Shown: positions 17,989-28,126 of the stretch, piece after piece
How the letters are laid out: every line of letters starts with the position of its first letter
Position numbering within the stretch: the stretch's first letter is position 1
From: Bradyrhizobium sp. CB3481
Lineage (GTDB): Bacteria > Pseudomonadota > Alphaproteobacteria > Rhizobiales > Xanthobacteraceae
Assembly: GCF_029714305.1 (NCBI RefSeq)
Contig: NZ_CP121647.1
Span: 2,810,501-2,874,500, forward strand
Length of the DNA: 64,000 nucleotides
Direction: 5' to 3'
Program-made: the position numbers and the translations under genes
Notes under the pieces: generated by a model
The model's input: only the letters and a program-made list of their open reading frames with translations
Told to the model about the DNA's origin: nothing
The model's database searches: none

Positions 17989-18720
17989 CTAGGTAAAAAG
18001 TTCCTGCCCGTGGGTCTCGACATAGGTGGCAAGACCGAGCGTGTGATCGCGCGCGAGTTTTTCGGCGAGTTCCGTGTCGCGCGCTTCAAGCGCTTCAATG
18101 ATGCCGAGATGCTCGGGTAGTGAGGTCGCGGTGCGATCCTTTCGCCCGATGGTCAATTGCCGGTAGCCGCGCACGTGCAGAAGGATATCGTTGGTCATAT
18201 CGACCAGCACCTGCGACTCCGACAGCGAGATCAGCGCCTGATGGAAGGCGATATTGGCCTTGGAGTATTCCTCGATATGATCCTGCGGCAGGCGATCCTT
18301 GCCAAAGTCCTTGAAGAAATCGCGCAGCGCCGTGATGTCTTTCTTGCGCGCGGTGGTCGTGATCAGGCGTGCGGCCATGCTCTCGAGCGCGGCCCAGGCG
18401 CGAATCATGTCGACGATCTCGGTCTTGGTGCGGCGGACCACGACGATGCCGCGGCGCGGCACGGTTTTGACGAAGCCATCCTGTTCCAGCATCGCGATGG
18501 CTTCGCGAATAGGGGTGCGGCTGACGCCGAGCCGTTCGGACAGCGCGCGCTCGTCGAGCATGACCGGCTCGGGCGTCGCATAGATGTCCATCTTGAGGAT
18601 GGCTTCCTTCAAGGCCTCATAGGCCTTGTTCTTGAAGCTCGTCTCAGGCGCAATCCGGACGATTGCGATATCTGCATCAGCCATGACAGGCGGCGCCTTG
18701 GTTTGTTTACGTGCGGGCAC
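17989..18720 (-). CDS. GntR-family (FCD/FadR type) regulator, likely of oxalate catabolism
   Basis: A 243-residue regulator. A winged helix covers about residues 30-95 (YEALKEAI..., RALSERLGVSRTPIREAIAM, VPRRGIVVV) and an all-helical FCD ligand domain covers about 105-230 (RAWAALESMAARL, FHQALISLSES, EHLGIIEALEARD). FCD regulators usually bind a small carboxylate. The start is GTG at 18720 with GGAGGA eight bases upstream. An operator at 18781 overlaps its own promoter region and another lies before the divergent synthetase. I infer a repressor released by oxalate or a CoA-derived intermediate. Confidence 0.88.
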   Translation of the reverse strand: MPARKQTKAPPVMADADIAIVRIAPETSFKNKAYEALKEAILKMDIYATPEPVMLDERALSERLGVSRTPIREAIAMLEQDGFVKTVPRRGIVVVRRTKTEIVDMIRAWAALESMAARLITTTARKKDITALRDFFKDFGKDRLPQDHIEEYSKANIAFHQALISLSESQVLVDMTNDILLHVRGYRQLTIGRKDRTATSLPEHLGIIEALEARDTELAEKLARDHTLGLATYVETHGQELFT

Positions 18721-18780
18721 GACTCGTCTCCTCCCTGTTTTGGAGACGTCTTCTTAGCAGAAGAAACAGTCGAATATTTT

Positions 18781-18797
18781 TGGCATACCAAATACCA
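18781..18797. promoter_or_regulatory. GntR-type operator upstream of gntR-oxc-frc
   Basis: TGGCATACCAAATACCA matches TGGYAT-N5-ATRCCA fully and is centred 69 bases upstream of the gntR start, so it could mediate autoregulation of the whole minus-strand operon. Confidence 0.7.
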
Positions 18798-18845
18798 GGA
18801 TGTCAAGATGCCCGTGTTTTCGCAGAATCTGCGCGATAGTTTGTC

Positions 18846-18878
18846 TTGACAATCCGATCTCTGGCATACCAAATGCCA
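18846..18878 (+). promoter_or_regulatory. Promoter and GntR-type operator of the acyl-CoA synthetase gene
   Basis: A TTGACA -35 box (18846-18851) is followed ten bases later by TGGCATACCAAATGCCA (18862-18878), a perfect 6-bp-arm palindrome and the best copy in the window. It covers the place of the -10 box, as expected for repression by occlusion, 34 bases (centre) before the start codon. Confidence 0.7.
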
Positions 18879-18903
18879 TAAAATTAGCCCCAGGAGGAAG
18901 CCA

Positions 18904-21069
18904 ATGTCAAATTCTGCAGATGCGGCCCGCAAGATCGCCGAGCCCAGCGCCCACGAGGCTGTCCGCCGGGTGCTCGATACGGTGAAGGCCGACAAGCGCA
19001 CCAGCCTCACTGCGCCGGAAGGCAAGCTGGTGTGCGATGCCTATGGCATCCCGGTTCCGAAGGAAGGCGTGGCCAAGTCCGCCGCTGATGCAGCCAAGTT
19101 CGCCACCGGCATGGGCTTCCCGGTGGTGATGAAGATCGTCTCGCCGGACATTCTCCACAAGACGGAGGCGGGCGGTGTCGTGGTCGGCCTCAAGACCGCG
19201 GCCGATGCCGAAAAGGCCTTTGAGACGATTCTCGCCAACGCCAAGAAATACAAGGCTGACGCCAAGATCGAGGGTGTCCAGGTGCAGCAGATGCTGGCCG
19301 GCGGCACCGAAGTCATCGTCGGCTCGATCACCGACGGTTCGTTCGGCAAGCTGGTGGCGTTCGGCCTCGGCGGCGTGCTGGTCGAGGTGCTCAAGGACAT
19401 TACGTTCCGTCTCGCGCCCGCGACCAAGGAAGATGCGCTGTCGATGCTCGACGGCATCCAGGCCCATGACATGCTCAAGGGCGTCCGCGGCGGCGACCCG
19501 GTCAATCGCGACGCGCTGGCCGATGTCATCGTCAAGGTCTCGCAGCTCGTCAGCGATTTCCCTGAAATCGTCGAGCTCGACCTCAATCCGGTGTTTGCCA
19601 CCAAGAAAGACGCGATTGCCGCCGACGTGCGTATCGTCGTCGATTTCGATTACAAGCCGCGCCCGGCGCCGCGTCCGACCGAAGAGATCGTGTCGGCGAT
19701 GAACCGCATCATGCAGCCGAAGGCCGTCGCCGTGATCGGCGCGTCCGCCGAGGACGGCAAGATCGGCAACTCCGTGATGAAGAACCTGATCAATGGCGGC
19801 TACAAGGGCGAGATCTACCCGATCCACCCGAAGGCCGCCGATATCCTAGGTTACAAGGCCTATAAGAGCGTCAAGGACGTGCCCGGCGTGATCGACACCG
19901 CGGTGTTTGCGATCCCCGCCAAGTTCGTCGCCGGCGCGCTGGCGGAATGCGGCGAGAAGAAAATTCCCGGCGCCGTGCTGATTCCATCGGGCTTTGCCGA
20001 AGCCGGCGCGCCTGAACTGCAGGCCGAAATCGTCGAGGTCGGCAAGAAGTACAACGTCCGCCTGATGGGGCCGAACATCTACGGCTTCTATTATACCTGG
20101 TCGAACCTCTGCGCCACGTTCTGCACCGCCTACGACGTCAAGGGCCATGCGGCGCTGTCGTCGCAGTCCGGCGGCATCGGCATGGCAATCATCGGTTTCT
20201 CGCGCTCGGCGAAGATGGGCGTCTCCGCGATCGTCGGCCTCGGCAACAAGTCCGACATCGACGAGGACGATCTGCTCGCCTTCTTCGAGCAGGATCCCAA
20301 CACCAACCTGATCGCGCAGCACTGCGAAGACCTCAAGGACGGCCGCGCGTTTGCGGAAGCCGCCAAGCGCGTCGCCAAGAAGAAGCCGGTGATCGTACTG
20401 AAGGCGGGCCGCACCTCGGCCGGCGCGAAGGCGGCCTCGTCGCACACCGGCGCGCTCGCCGGCAACGACAAGATCTATGAGGACGTGTTCAAGCAGTCCG
20501 GCGTGATCCGCGCCCGGTCGTTGCGGCAACTGCTCGAATTCGCGCGCGGCGTGCCGGTGCTGCCGACGCCGAAGGGCGAGAACGTGCTCATCATCACCGG
20601 CGCCGGCGGCTCAGGTGTGCTGCTGTCGGACTCCTGCGTCGACAACGGCCTGTCTCTGATGTCGATGCCGCCGGATCTCGATGCCGCGTTCAGAAAATTC
20701 ATCCCGCCGTTCGGCGCGGCAGGAAATCCTGTGGATATCACCGGTGGCGAGCCGCCGATCACCTACATCAACACGGTGAAGCTCGGCCTGACGGATGAAC
20801 GCATCCATTCGCTGATCCTGGGCTACTGGCACACGATCGTCACCCCGCCGATGGTGTTCGCCCGCAACATGGTCGAGGTGAAGAAGGATATGGAGGCCAA
20901 GGGCTTCGTCAAACCGATCGTCGCCTCGCTCGCCGGCGACGTCGAGGTCGAGGAAGCTGCCGAATATCTCTACCAGAACGGCATCCCGGCCTATGCCTAT
21001 TCGACCGAACTGCCGGTCGAGGTGCTCGGCGCCAAGTACAAGTGGGCGCGCGGCGCGGGCCTGCTCTGA
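18904..21069 (+). CDS. NDP-forming acyl-CoA synthetase (acetate-CoA ligase family)
   Basis: A 721-residue single-chain enzyme of the NDP-forming acyl-CoA synthetase superfamily. An ATP-grasp domain is at the N-terminus (about 20-250; PVVMKIVSPDILHKTEAGGV, VQQMLAGGTEVIVG). A CoA-binding domain follows (about 265-360; KAVAVIGASAEDGKIGN). A ligase-CoA domain carries SHTGALAGND, the segment that holds the phosphorylated His in this superfamily. It joins a carboxylate to CoA with ATP, or the reverse. AGGAGG precedes the ATG at 18904. It is divergent from gntR and shares its operator type, so oxalate or formate is a likely substrate, though this is not proven by sequence. Confidence 0.85.
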   Translation: MSNSADAARKIAEPSAHEAVRRVLDTVKADKRTSLTAPEGKLVCDAYGIPVPKEGVAKSAADAAKFATGMGFPVVMKIVSPDILHKTEAGGVVVGLKTAADAEKAFETILANAKKYKADAKIEGVQVQQMLAGGTEVIVGSITDGSFGKLVAFGLGGVLVEVLKDITFRLAPATKEDALSMLDGIQAHDMLKGVRGGDPVNRDALADVIVKVSQLVSDFPEIVELDLNPVFATKKDAIAADVRIVVDFDYKPRPAPRPTEEIVSAMNRIMQPKAVAVIGASAEDGKIGNSVMKNLINGGYKGEIYPIHPKAADILGYKAYKSVKDVPGVIDTAVFAIPAKFVAGALAECGEKKIPGAVLIPSGFAEAGAPELQAEIVEVGKKYNVRLMGPNIYGFYYTWSNLCATFCTAYDVKGHAALSSQSGGIGMAIIGFSRSAKMGVSAIVGLGNKSDIDEDDLLAFFEQDPNTNLIAQHCEDLKDGRAFAEAAKRVAKKKPVIVLKAGRTSAGAKAASSHTGALAGNDKIYEDVFKQSGVIRARSLRQLLEFARGVPVLPTPKGENVLIITGAGGSGVLLSDSCVDNGLSLMSMPPDLDAAFRKFIPPFGAAGNPVDITGGEPPITYINTVKLGLTDERIHSLILGYWHTIVTPPMVFARNMVEVKKDMEAKGFVKPIVASLAGDVEVEEAAEYLYQNGIPAYAYSTELPVEVLGAKYKWARGAGLL

Positions 21070-21082
21070 GATTAGGAGCAAC

Positions 21083-21119
21083 AAAATGCCGCTTCGGAAA
21101 TCCTCCGAGGCGGCATTTT
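21083..21119 (+). terminator. Rho-independent terminator after the acyl-CoA synthetase gene
   Basis: AAAATGCCGC pairs with GCGGCATTTT, with inner pairing TCGGA/TCCGA, ending in a short T run. It starts 14 bases beyond the stop codon. Confidence 0.75.
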
Positions 21120-21164
21120 CATCTGACGAACGAAGATACGGAACATGCCGATCTACGCACTAGG

Positions 21165-21284
21165 GCATCATCCGTGGCTTCATCCTTCGAGACGCCACGC
21201 TTGCGCGTGGCTCCTCAGGATGAGGTCTGAGACCCTCATGGTGAGGAGCGCGGCGAAGCCGTGCGTCTCGAACCACGAGGCCAC
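21165..21284. repeat. Intergenic palindromic repeat (second family)
   Basis: The element contains nested inverted repeats: CATCCT/AGGATG, GCCACGC/GCGTGGC, and the outer CGAGACG/CGTCTCG with GTGGC/GCCAC. The wording CTCATGGTGAGGAGCGCGGC is that of a dispersed element common in Bradyrhizobium and Rhodopseudomonas intergenic DNA. Nothing here suggests transposition by an encoded enzyme. Confidence 0.65.
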
Positions 21285-21316
21285 GGATACGCGGTATTGA
21301 TCCAATCTGTGGACGG

Positions 21317-22174
21317 ATGCAGGTCGCGATGAGAAAAGACGTGATCCGGCGCAAGGCCATCGAGCCAAGATCCAATGCGGAAGAGGCCGACGTTCGCGAC
21401 AGCGGCGTCCAGTCGGTCGATCGCGCGCTTTCGATCATCGAAACGCTGGCGGAAGACGACGAGGGTTATCGCCTCAGCGACCTCGCGATTCGCACCGGGC
21501 TCTCGACCTCGACCGTGCATCGCCTGCTGGCGACCCTGGAAAACCGCCGCTTCGTGCAATTCGACCGCAGCCAGTCGAAATGGCATGTCGGCGCGCGCTG
21601 CTTCACGGTGGGGGCGACGTTTGCCCGCCGCCGCAATTTCGCGGCCCAGGCGATTCCTTATTTGCGCAAGCTGCGCGATCTCACCCGCGAAACGGCCAAT
21701 CTCGCCGTGGTCGATGACGAATTCATCGTCGTGCTGACGCGGATGGAAAGCCGCGAGATCATGCGCTCGCTGACCAAGCTCGGCGGGCGCGTCGCCATGG
21801 TCGCCTCCGGCGTCGGCAAGGCGGTGCTCGCGACCTATTCCAACGAGGACGTCAGCGCCATTATCCATCACCACGGCATGCCGCGGCTGACGGAGAAGTC
21901 CATTGTGCGGCCCGGCGAATTGTTCAAGGAGCTCGAAAAAATCCGCCGCCAGGGCTATGCCATCGACGACGAGGAGGCCTGCATGGGCCTGCGCTGCGTC
22001 GCCGCCGTCGTCTACAACGACTGCGCCGAGCCGTTAGCTGCGATTTCCGTCTCGGGCATGACGGGCCGCCTCACGGACGAGCGCCTGCCGCAGCTCGGTC
22101 AGACCGTGCGCGAGGTGGCGGCCGAACTGACGGCGGCGCTCGGCGGCGTGATGCCGGCGGCAAAGGCGTCCTGA
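21317..22174 (+). CDS. IclR-family transcription regulator
   Basis: A 285-residue IclR-type regulator. The helix-turn-helix lies near residues 35-90 (GVQSVDRALSIIETLAEDD, LSDLAIRTGLSTSTVHRLLA). The effector domain follows with MVASGVGKAVLATYS and YAIDDEEACMGLRCVAAVV, both typical. IclR members often sense glyoxylate, pyruvate or aromatic acids. It lies between the oxalate locus and the glyoxylate genes, so control of glyoxylate use is plausible. An ATG 12 bases downstream (21329) is an alternative start; neither has a strong ribosome site. Confidence 0.88.
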   Translation: MQVAMRKDVIRRKAIEPRSNAEEADVRDSGVQSVDRALSIIETLAEDDEGYRLSDLAIRTGLSTSTVHRLLATLENRRFVQFDRSQSKWHVGARCFTVGATFARRRNFAAQAIPYLRKLRDLTRETANLAVVDDEFIVVLTRMESREIMRSLTKLGGRVAMVASGVGKAVLATYSNEDVSAIIHHHGMPRLTEKSIVRPGELFKELEKIRRQGYAIDDEEACMGLRCVAAVVYNDCAEPLAAISVSGMTGRLTDERLPQLGQTVREVAAELTAALGGVMPAAKAS

Positions 22175-22278
22175 GTCTTTCGCAGCGAGGATCACACCCC
22201 CCGCAAATCCCACAGTTGCGTTGACGGTGCACTCAGATTTGTATCGTCTTCCAACGGCCGACCGTCTACGGTGCGCTG

Positions 22279-22638
22279 ATGTCGCGCCTTGCATTGCTAT
22301 CGATCGCTATCGTCCTATCGCTGTTGCCGGTCGTCGCGCCGGCCGAGCCGGCTCAGAAACGGCCGGCGCCGCGCTGGCACGGCTATGGCTTCCTGCCGGG
22401 TTATCAACAGCCACCGAACAACAGCCTGCCAGCCTATAAGCAGAAAGCTGCGGTTTCGCGCATGGCACGCAATAACCGGCGCCACTGGTATATCGATCCA
22501 GTCCCGAGTTATTACGGATACGATGGCGACTGGCATTATTTCGGCCGGCCCGGCTTCTACGGCGGCCGCTATAATGGCGGCAGCTTCGGCCCTTGCTGGA
22601 CACGGACGCCGATCGGCCCGATCTGGAATTGCGGCTGA
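22279..22638 (+). CDS. Small exported Tyr/Gly-rich protein of unknown function
   Basis: A 119-residue protein with a Sec signal peptide (SRLALLSIAIVLSLLPVVAP, cleavage near residue 23). The mature part is rich in Tyr, Gly, Trp and Pro (for example SYYGYDGDWHYFGRPGFYGG) and ends with two Cys that could form a disulfide. I do not recognise a characterised family. It stands alone between the IclR and reductase genes. Confidence 0.65.
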   Translation: MSRLALLSIAIVLSLLPVVAPAEPAQKRPAPRWHGYGFLPGYQQPPNNSLPAYKQKAAVSRMARNNRRHWYIDPVPSYYGYDGDWHYFGRPGFYGGRYNGGSFGPCWTRTPIGPIWNCG

Positions 22639-22777
22639 TCGCTATCACTTGAGGATCGCGCGCATGCGCATCCGTTTTCTCCCAACGGCAGTTCATGGCG
22701 CGATGCCGATGCGCTAGGGTGTTGGCCAACGAAGAAGTAGGGCCGTTTGCGCCCTGCAGAGAAAAGGGGAGAGAAGC

Positions 22778-23839
22778 ATGGGCCGCAGGATCGCGATCGT
22801 CGGAGCCGGCGCCGTCGGCGGCTATGCCGGCGCCCATATGGCGCAGGCGGGGGAGGACGTCACCTTCATCGATCCCTGGCCCGAACATGTCGAGCATATG
22901 CGTAAACATGGTCTGCGCGTCACCCATGCGATGGACATTGCGGAATTCTCGGTGCCGGTGCGCGCGCTCCATGTCACGGATGCGCAGCAGCTTGCCAAGG
23001 AGAAGCCGGTCGACATCGCCTTCGTCTGCATGAAATCCTATGACACGGCCTGGGCCACCATGTTGATCCGGCAGTATCTGGCGGCCGACGGCTATGTCGT
23101 GTCGTTGCAGAACTGCATGAACGAGGAGACGATTGCCGGCATCGTCGGCTGGGGCAAGACACTCGGCTGCATTGCCAGCAGCATCACGGTGAACCTGCCG
23201 GAACCCGGCCATATCCATCGCGGCGCCGGCAAGGGCGGGGCAGCGCACACCGTGTTCCGCGCCGGCGAGGTGCATGGCCGGATCACGCCCCGGGCCGAGG
23301 AAATCCGCCGCCTGGTCGGCTATTCCGACAGCGCCAAGGTCACCGATAATCTCTGGGGCGAGCGCTGGTCGAAACTTGTCGCCAACGTCATGGGCAACGG
23401 GCTCTCCGCCTGTACCGGCCTTCCTGGCGGCGAGGTGTTGCAGAGCGAACCGCTGCGCCGGTTCTCCACCCGGCTCGGCAGCGAGGCGATCCGCGTCGGG
23501 CAGGCGCTCGGCTATCAGCTTGAGGAAATACTGCACCTGCCGCCGGAGACGATCGCGCGCGCCGGCGAGGGCGACGAGGCGGCGATGCGCGCCTGCGACG
23601 AGCAGCGTTTCAAGGATGCCAAGCGCACCTCGTCGGCGCAGCGGCCCTCGATGGGGCAGGACATGCAGAAAGGCCGCCGCACCGAGATCGAATTCCTCAA
23701 CGGTTTCGTCGTGCAGGAGGGCGAGAAGATCGGCCATACCTGCAGCGCAAACGCGGCGCTGACCGATATCGTCAAGCGCGTGGAACGGGGTGAGCTGAGC
23801 CCCGATCCGCGGCACATCACCGAGCTGCGGCTGAACTGA
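22778..23839 (+). CDS. Ketopantoate-reductase family oxidoreductase (candidate oxalyl-CoA reductase)
   Basis: A 353-residue ApbA/PanE family protein. The dinucleotide motif IAIVGAGAVGGYAGAHMAQAG is at residues 5-25, and the catalytic-core region DIAFVCMKSYDTAWA then SLQNCMNEE follows. The C-terminal domain has NLWGERWSKLVANVMGNGL with the conserved Lys, and KGRRTEIEFLNGFVV near the end. The AGGGGAGAGAAG ribosome site precedes the ATG. True ketopantoate reductases are nearer 300 residues. In Methylobacterium a PanE-annotated protein reduces oxalyl-CoA to glyoxylate; the position between oxalate and glyoxylate genes makes that activity a reasonable inference here. Confidence 0.8.
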   Translation: MGRRIAIVGAGAVGGYAGAHMAQAGEDVTFIDPWPEHVEHMRKHGLRVTHAMDIAEFSVPVRALHVTDAQQLAKEKPVDIAFVCMKSYDTAWATMLIRQYLAADGYVVSLQNCMNEETIAGIVGWGKTLGCIASSITVNLPEPGHIHRGAGKGGAAHTVFRAGEVHGRITPRAEEIRRLVGYSDSAKVTDNLWGERWSKLVANVMGNGLSACTGLPGGEVLQSEPLRRFSTRLGSEAIRVGQALGYQLEEILHLPPETIARAGEGDEAAMRACDEQRFKDAKRTSSAQRPSMGQDMQKGRRTEIEFLNGFVVQEGEKIGHTCSANAALTDIVKRVERGELSPDPRHITELRLN

Positions 23840-23871
23840 GCCGCTTTGCTTCAACGCGCACGGGAATCGCG

Positions 23872-24957
23872 ATGGGGATAAGAAGCATTATTGCCGGGCC
23901 CATTGCAGCACTTGCCCTCGGGCTCTTTTTCATGCCGCCTGCAATGGGCGAACCGGCGGCACTCACGAAAAAGCAGTCGGATGCGCTCAATGCCTACAAT
24001 AATTCGCGCACCAATTTTGAGCAGGTCCTGAAGCAGCGGCGCGCGCAGATCAATTCGAATGCATTGCCGAACCTGCCGGGACAGGCGCTCTACCTTGCGC
24101 GCAACGACATGATCAGCGCCTACAAGGACCTCACCGACGCGCTTCCGTCCAGGATTGGCGGGCCCAATAAATACGGAATCCCGCCGGCGTATTTCGATGC
24201 CGGCAACGAGCCGCTGCTCGATGAGTACAAAAAACTCTTCGACCTCATGCAGGCGCCGCCGGCCAATGCGCAAAAATCGGATACGCCGTTCAAGGATGTC
24301 GTCGATCTGGGCCGGGTCATTGCGCGAGCCAGGGGCCTTGATGCGGCCAATGCCGAAGCAGCCGGCCGTATCAGCCTCGGGCTGTTCTTCGCCGAGACCA
24401 ATGGCAATCAGAACATCGGGAATGCGCGCTCGAACAAGTACAAGGGCAGTTTGCAGACCGGCGTACCCGAAGATCAAAACGGCCGGAGGAAATGGTCGGC
24501 GATAAAAAGCAAGGTCGCAGCCTTTGATCCGGCACTGAACGATCGCGACGACAGGGAAGAGGCGCGGGCCGGCAATCAGGATCACCGGTTCAATCACTGG
24601 ACCGCCGTGCGCGATGGCCTGATGAACGCGCACGCGGATATCTTTCCGCAGGTGCCGTCGATCGTGAAGACATTGCCTGATGCGATCGATCAGATGAAGC
24701 TCTTCGAACTGATCCAGATCATTCCGAGCCCGACGAGGTCCGCGCTCGCCTCACGCGACCTGGCCGGTTACAGAATATCCGACCCGAAGATCATGGCTTA
24801 CTTGCGAAACAACAGCATGTTCACTTTTGGACAAGCTGACAGGGCCAGGACTTCAGCAACCTTCCGCGAAATTCTCGATGCGATGTGGCTCTTCAACGAG
24901 AAGTTTGAACGCGCGCTGGCCAAGTTCGAGGAGATCAAGGCGGGATCAAAGAGTTGA
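23872..24957 (+). CDS. Exported protein of unknown function, possible lysozyme-like fold
   Basis: A 361-residue protein with a signal peptide (core IIAGPIAALALGLFFM, cleavage near residue 26). I do not recognise the family. The segment ISLGLFFAETNGNQNIGNA (Glu at about 175), followed by YKGSLQTG, resembles the catalytic-Glu region of lytic transglycosylases, but the match is weak. It converges with a cell-wall amidase gene eight bases away, which gives some support for a peptidoglycan role. The start codon has only a poor ribosome site. Confidence 0.6.
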   Translation: MGIRSIIAGPIAALALGLFFMPPAMGEPAALTKKQSDALNAYNNSRTNFEQVLKQRRAQINSNALPNLPGQALYLARNDMISAYKDLTDALPSRIGGPNKYGIPPAYFDAGNEPLLDEYKKLFDLMQAPPANAQKSDTPFKDVVDLGRVIARARGLDAANAEAAGRISLGLFFAETNGNQNIGNARSNKYKGSLQTGVPEDQNGRRKWSAIKSKVAAFDPALNDRDDREEARAGNQDHRFNHWTAVRDGLMNAHADIFPQVPSIVKTLPDAIDQMKLFELIQIIPSPTRSALASRDLAGYRISDPKIMAYLRNNSMFTFGQADRARTSATFREILDAMWLFNEKFERALAKFEEIKAGSKS

Positions 24958-24964
24958 GGTGTCG

Positions 24965-25984
24965 TCAGAGCGGACCGAGCATGCCCCACCGGGGCTCGCA
25001 GAATTCCTTCACTGCCGACGCAACGCCGCTGCTGATGGTATCCTGGTGCTCACGCGAGCTCATCTTGAGCTCTTCATCCCGGTTGATGATCGAGCCCGCC
25101 TCGAGTAGCGCGGCGGCCATCCGGGTCTTTCGCAGCACGATCAGCTCATCGTAGCTGTAGACGCCGGTGTCCTTGTTCAGCAGCGGGTGTTGATACCGGC
25201 CCATGATTGGCAGGGTATATTGCTTGGCATAGTCGAGGCCCTGCGCTTTCATCTCCTTGCCGATCAGTTCGGCGAACGAGAGGCTCGTCTTGAAGTCCGG
25301 ATTGTCGCGGGAGACGAAGACGGAATAGCCGCTGAAGCGGTCGCTGAAGCGGCTTTTCTTGCCCTCGAATTCCCAGTCTTCGAGCAGCTTGTTGGGCACG
25401 GAGTCATGGTGGATCGACAGCAGCAGATCCGCCGGCAGATCGTTGGCGGCAGCAACGCGTTTGAAAAGGCTGCGCCTGGCCTTGCCCTCGGTCAGCAGCA
25501 ATCTTGTTTCCGTAAAGCCCTCGGCCTTCAGCTTCGCCTCGATCCGCTTGGCCAGGCGCAGGTTGAAGACAAACTCGGAAACGTTGCGGGCGCTGATCGC
25601 GCCCTCCGATTCGGCGGTATGGCCGACGTCCAGAACGATCCGGAACTTGGCAGGCTCGCACCGGTTGGCGGCTGGTTTGAAAGCGGCAGGGTTGAGGCCG
25701 AACGGGCCCAGGGCGGCGAGCTTTACGCCAGGGGCCTTCGGCGAGGCGGCCGGCTTCGGCGAAGCGGCCGGCTTGCGCGAAGCGACGCGCTTCGGCGATT
25801 TGGCTTGTTTTGACGGTTTGGCTTGCTTTGACGTGCCTTTGAAGACGTCCGACAGCCAGCCGGCCTCGCTGGCCTCGACCGGCAGAAGCGCTATGGCGAC
25901 CATCGCGGCGACGAGGGCGCGGCGGCGTGGCCAAAATCGCCGAGCAATGCCACCGAGAACACCAATGAACCCGCCCCGCCTCAT
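24965..25984 (-). CDS. N-acetylmuramoyl-L-alanine amidase (Amidase_3)
   Basis: A 339-residue exported amidase. The signal region (RRALVAAMVAIALLPVEASE) is followed by a Lys/Ala/Pro-rich linker with repeated KPAASPK units, then the zinc amidase domain. That domain has VLDVGHTAESEGAISARN (first His), VSEFVFNLRLAKRI (Glu), LLLSIHHDSV (second His) and AALLEAGSIIN with the catalytic Glu. It cuts the bond between muramic acid and the stem peptide. The ATG at 25984 has AGAGGGGG upstream; the frame runs open for 59 codons before it but without signal-like sequence. Confidence 0.85.
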   Translation of the reverse strand: MRRGGFIGVLGGIARRFWPRRRALVAAMVAIALLPVEASEAGWLSDVFKGTSKQAKPSKQAKSPKRVASRKPAASPKPAASPKAPGVKLAALGPFGLNPAAFKPAANRCEPAKFRIVLDVGHTAESEGAISARNVSEFVFNLRLAKRIEAKLKAEGFTETRLLLTEGKARRSLFKRVAAANDLPADLLLSIHHDSVPNKLLEDWEFEGKKSRFSDRFSGYSVFVSRDNPDFKTSLSFAELIGKEMKAQGLDYAKQYTLPIMGRYQHPLLNKDTGVYSYDELIVLRKTRMAAALLEAGSIINRDEELKMSSREHQDTISSGVASAVKEFCEPRWGMLGPL

Positions 25985-26307
25985 GCTGGTCCCCCTCTTG
26001 GAGGCCATCATAGCAGCTCGGATCGCGATATCGAAGAGGTCGACAGCAGGCACTGCGGGGTACTTCGGAGACCCGGTTTTCCCGGCGGCTTCCGTTCCTT
26101 CGTCGAAGGGTACCGCTCGGCAGCATTTGTGTCGTCGATCATTGGTGCCCTGGAATTCCATCGTGCAATGTACTCAAGCGTCTGATTATCCGCGCTTTTT
26201 TTGATCCCCTCCCACTCCGCGGGAAATAAAATCGCCCGCGTTGAGATCACCTGTCGCCGCCACGAAGATCGCGTCCAGAGCCAACCCTGTTTGAAGCGAG
26301 GTGCGAG
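25985..26307. other. Divergent promoter region between amidase and gcl
   Basis: No gene is seen. The stretch contains an inverted repeat CGCGGG-N11-CCCGCG (26218-26240) with an AT-rich core, about 70 bases before gcl, which could be a regulator site. Only a weak ribosome site (GCGAGGTGCGAG) precedes the gcl ATG. Confidence 0.45.
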
Positions 26308-28107
<1,800 letters not shown>

Positions 28108-28126
28108 AGTTTAGGGGAGAACAACC

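Noticed and set aside
18157..18849. Plus-strand frame of 230 codons opposite gntR
   Set aside because: Shadow frame; the minus strand encodes a clear GntR regulator, and this frame would cover its promoter and operator.
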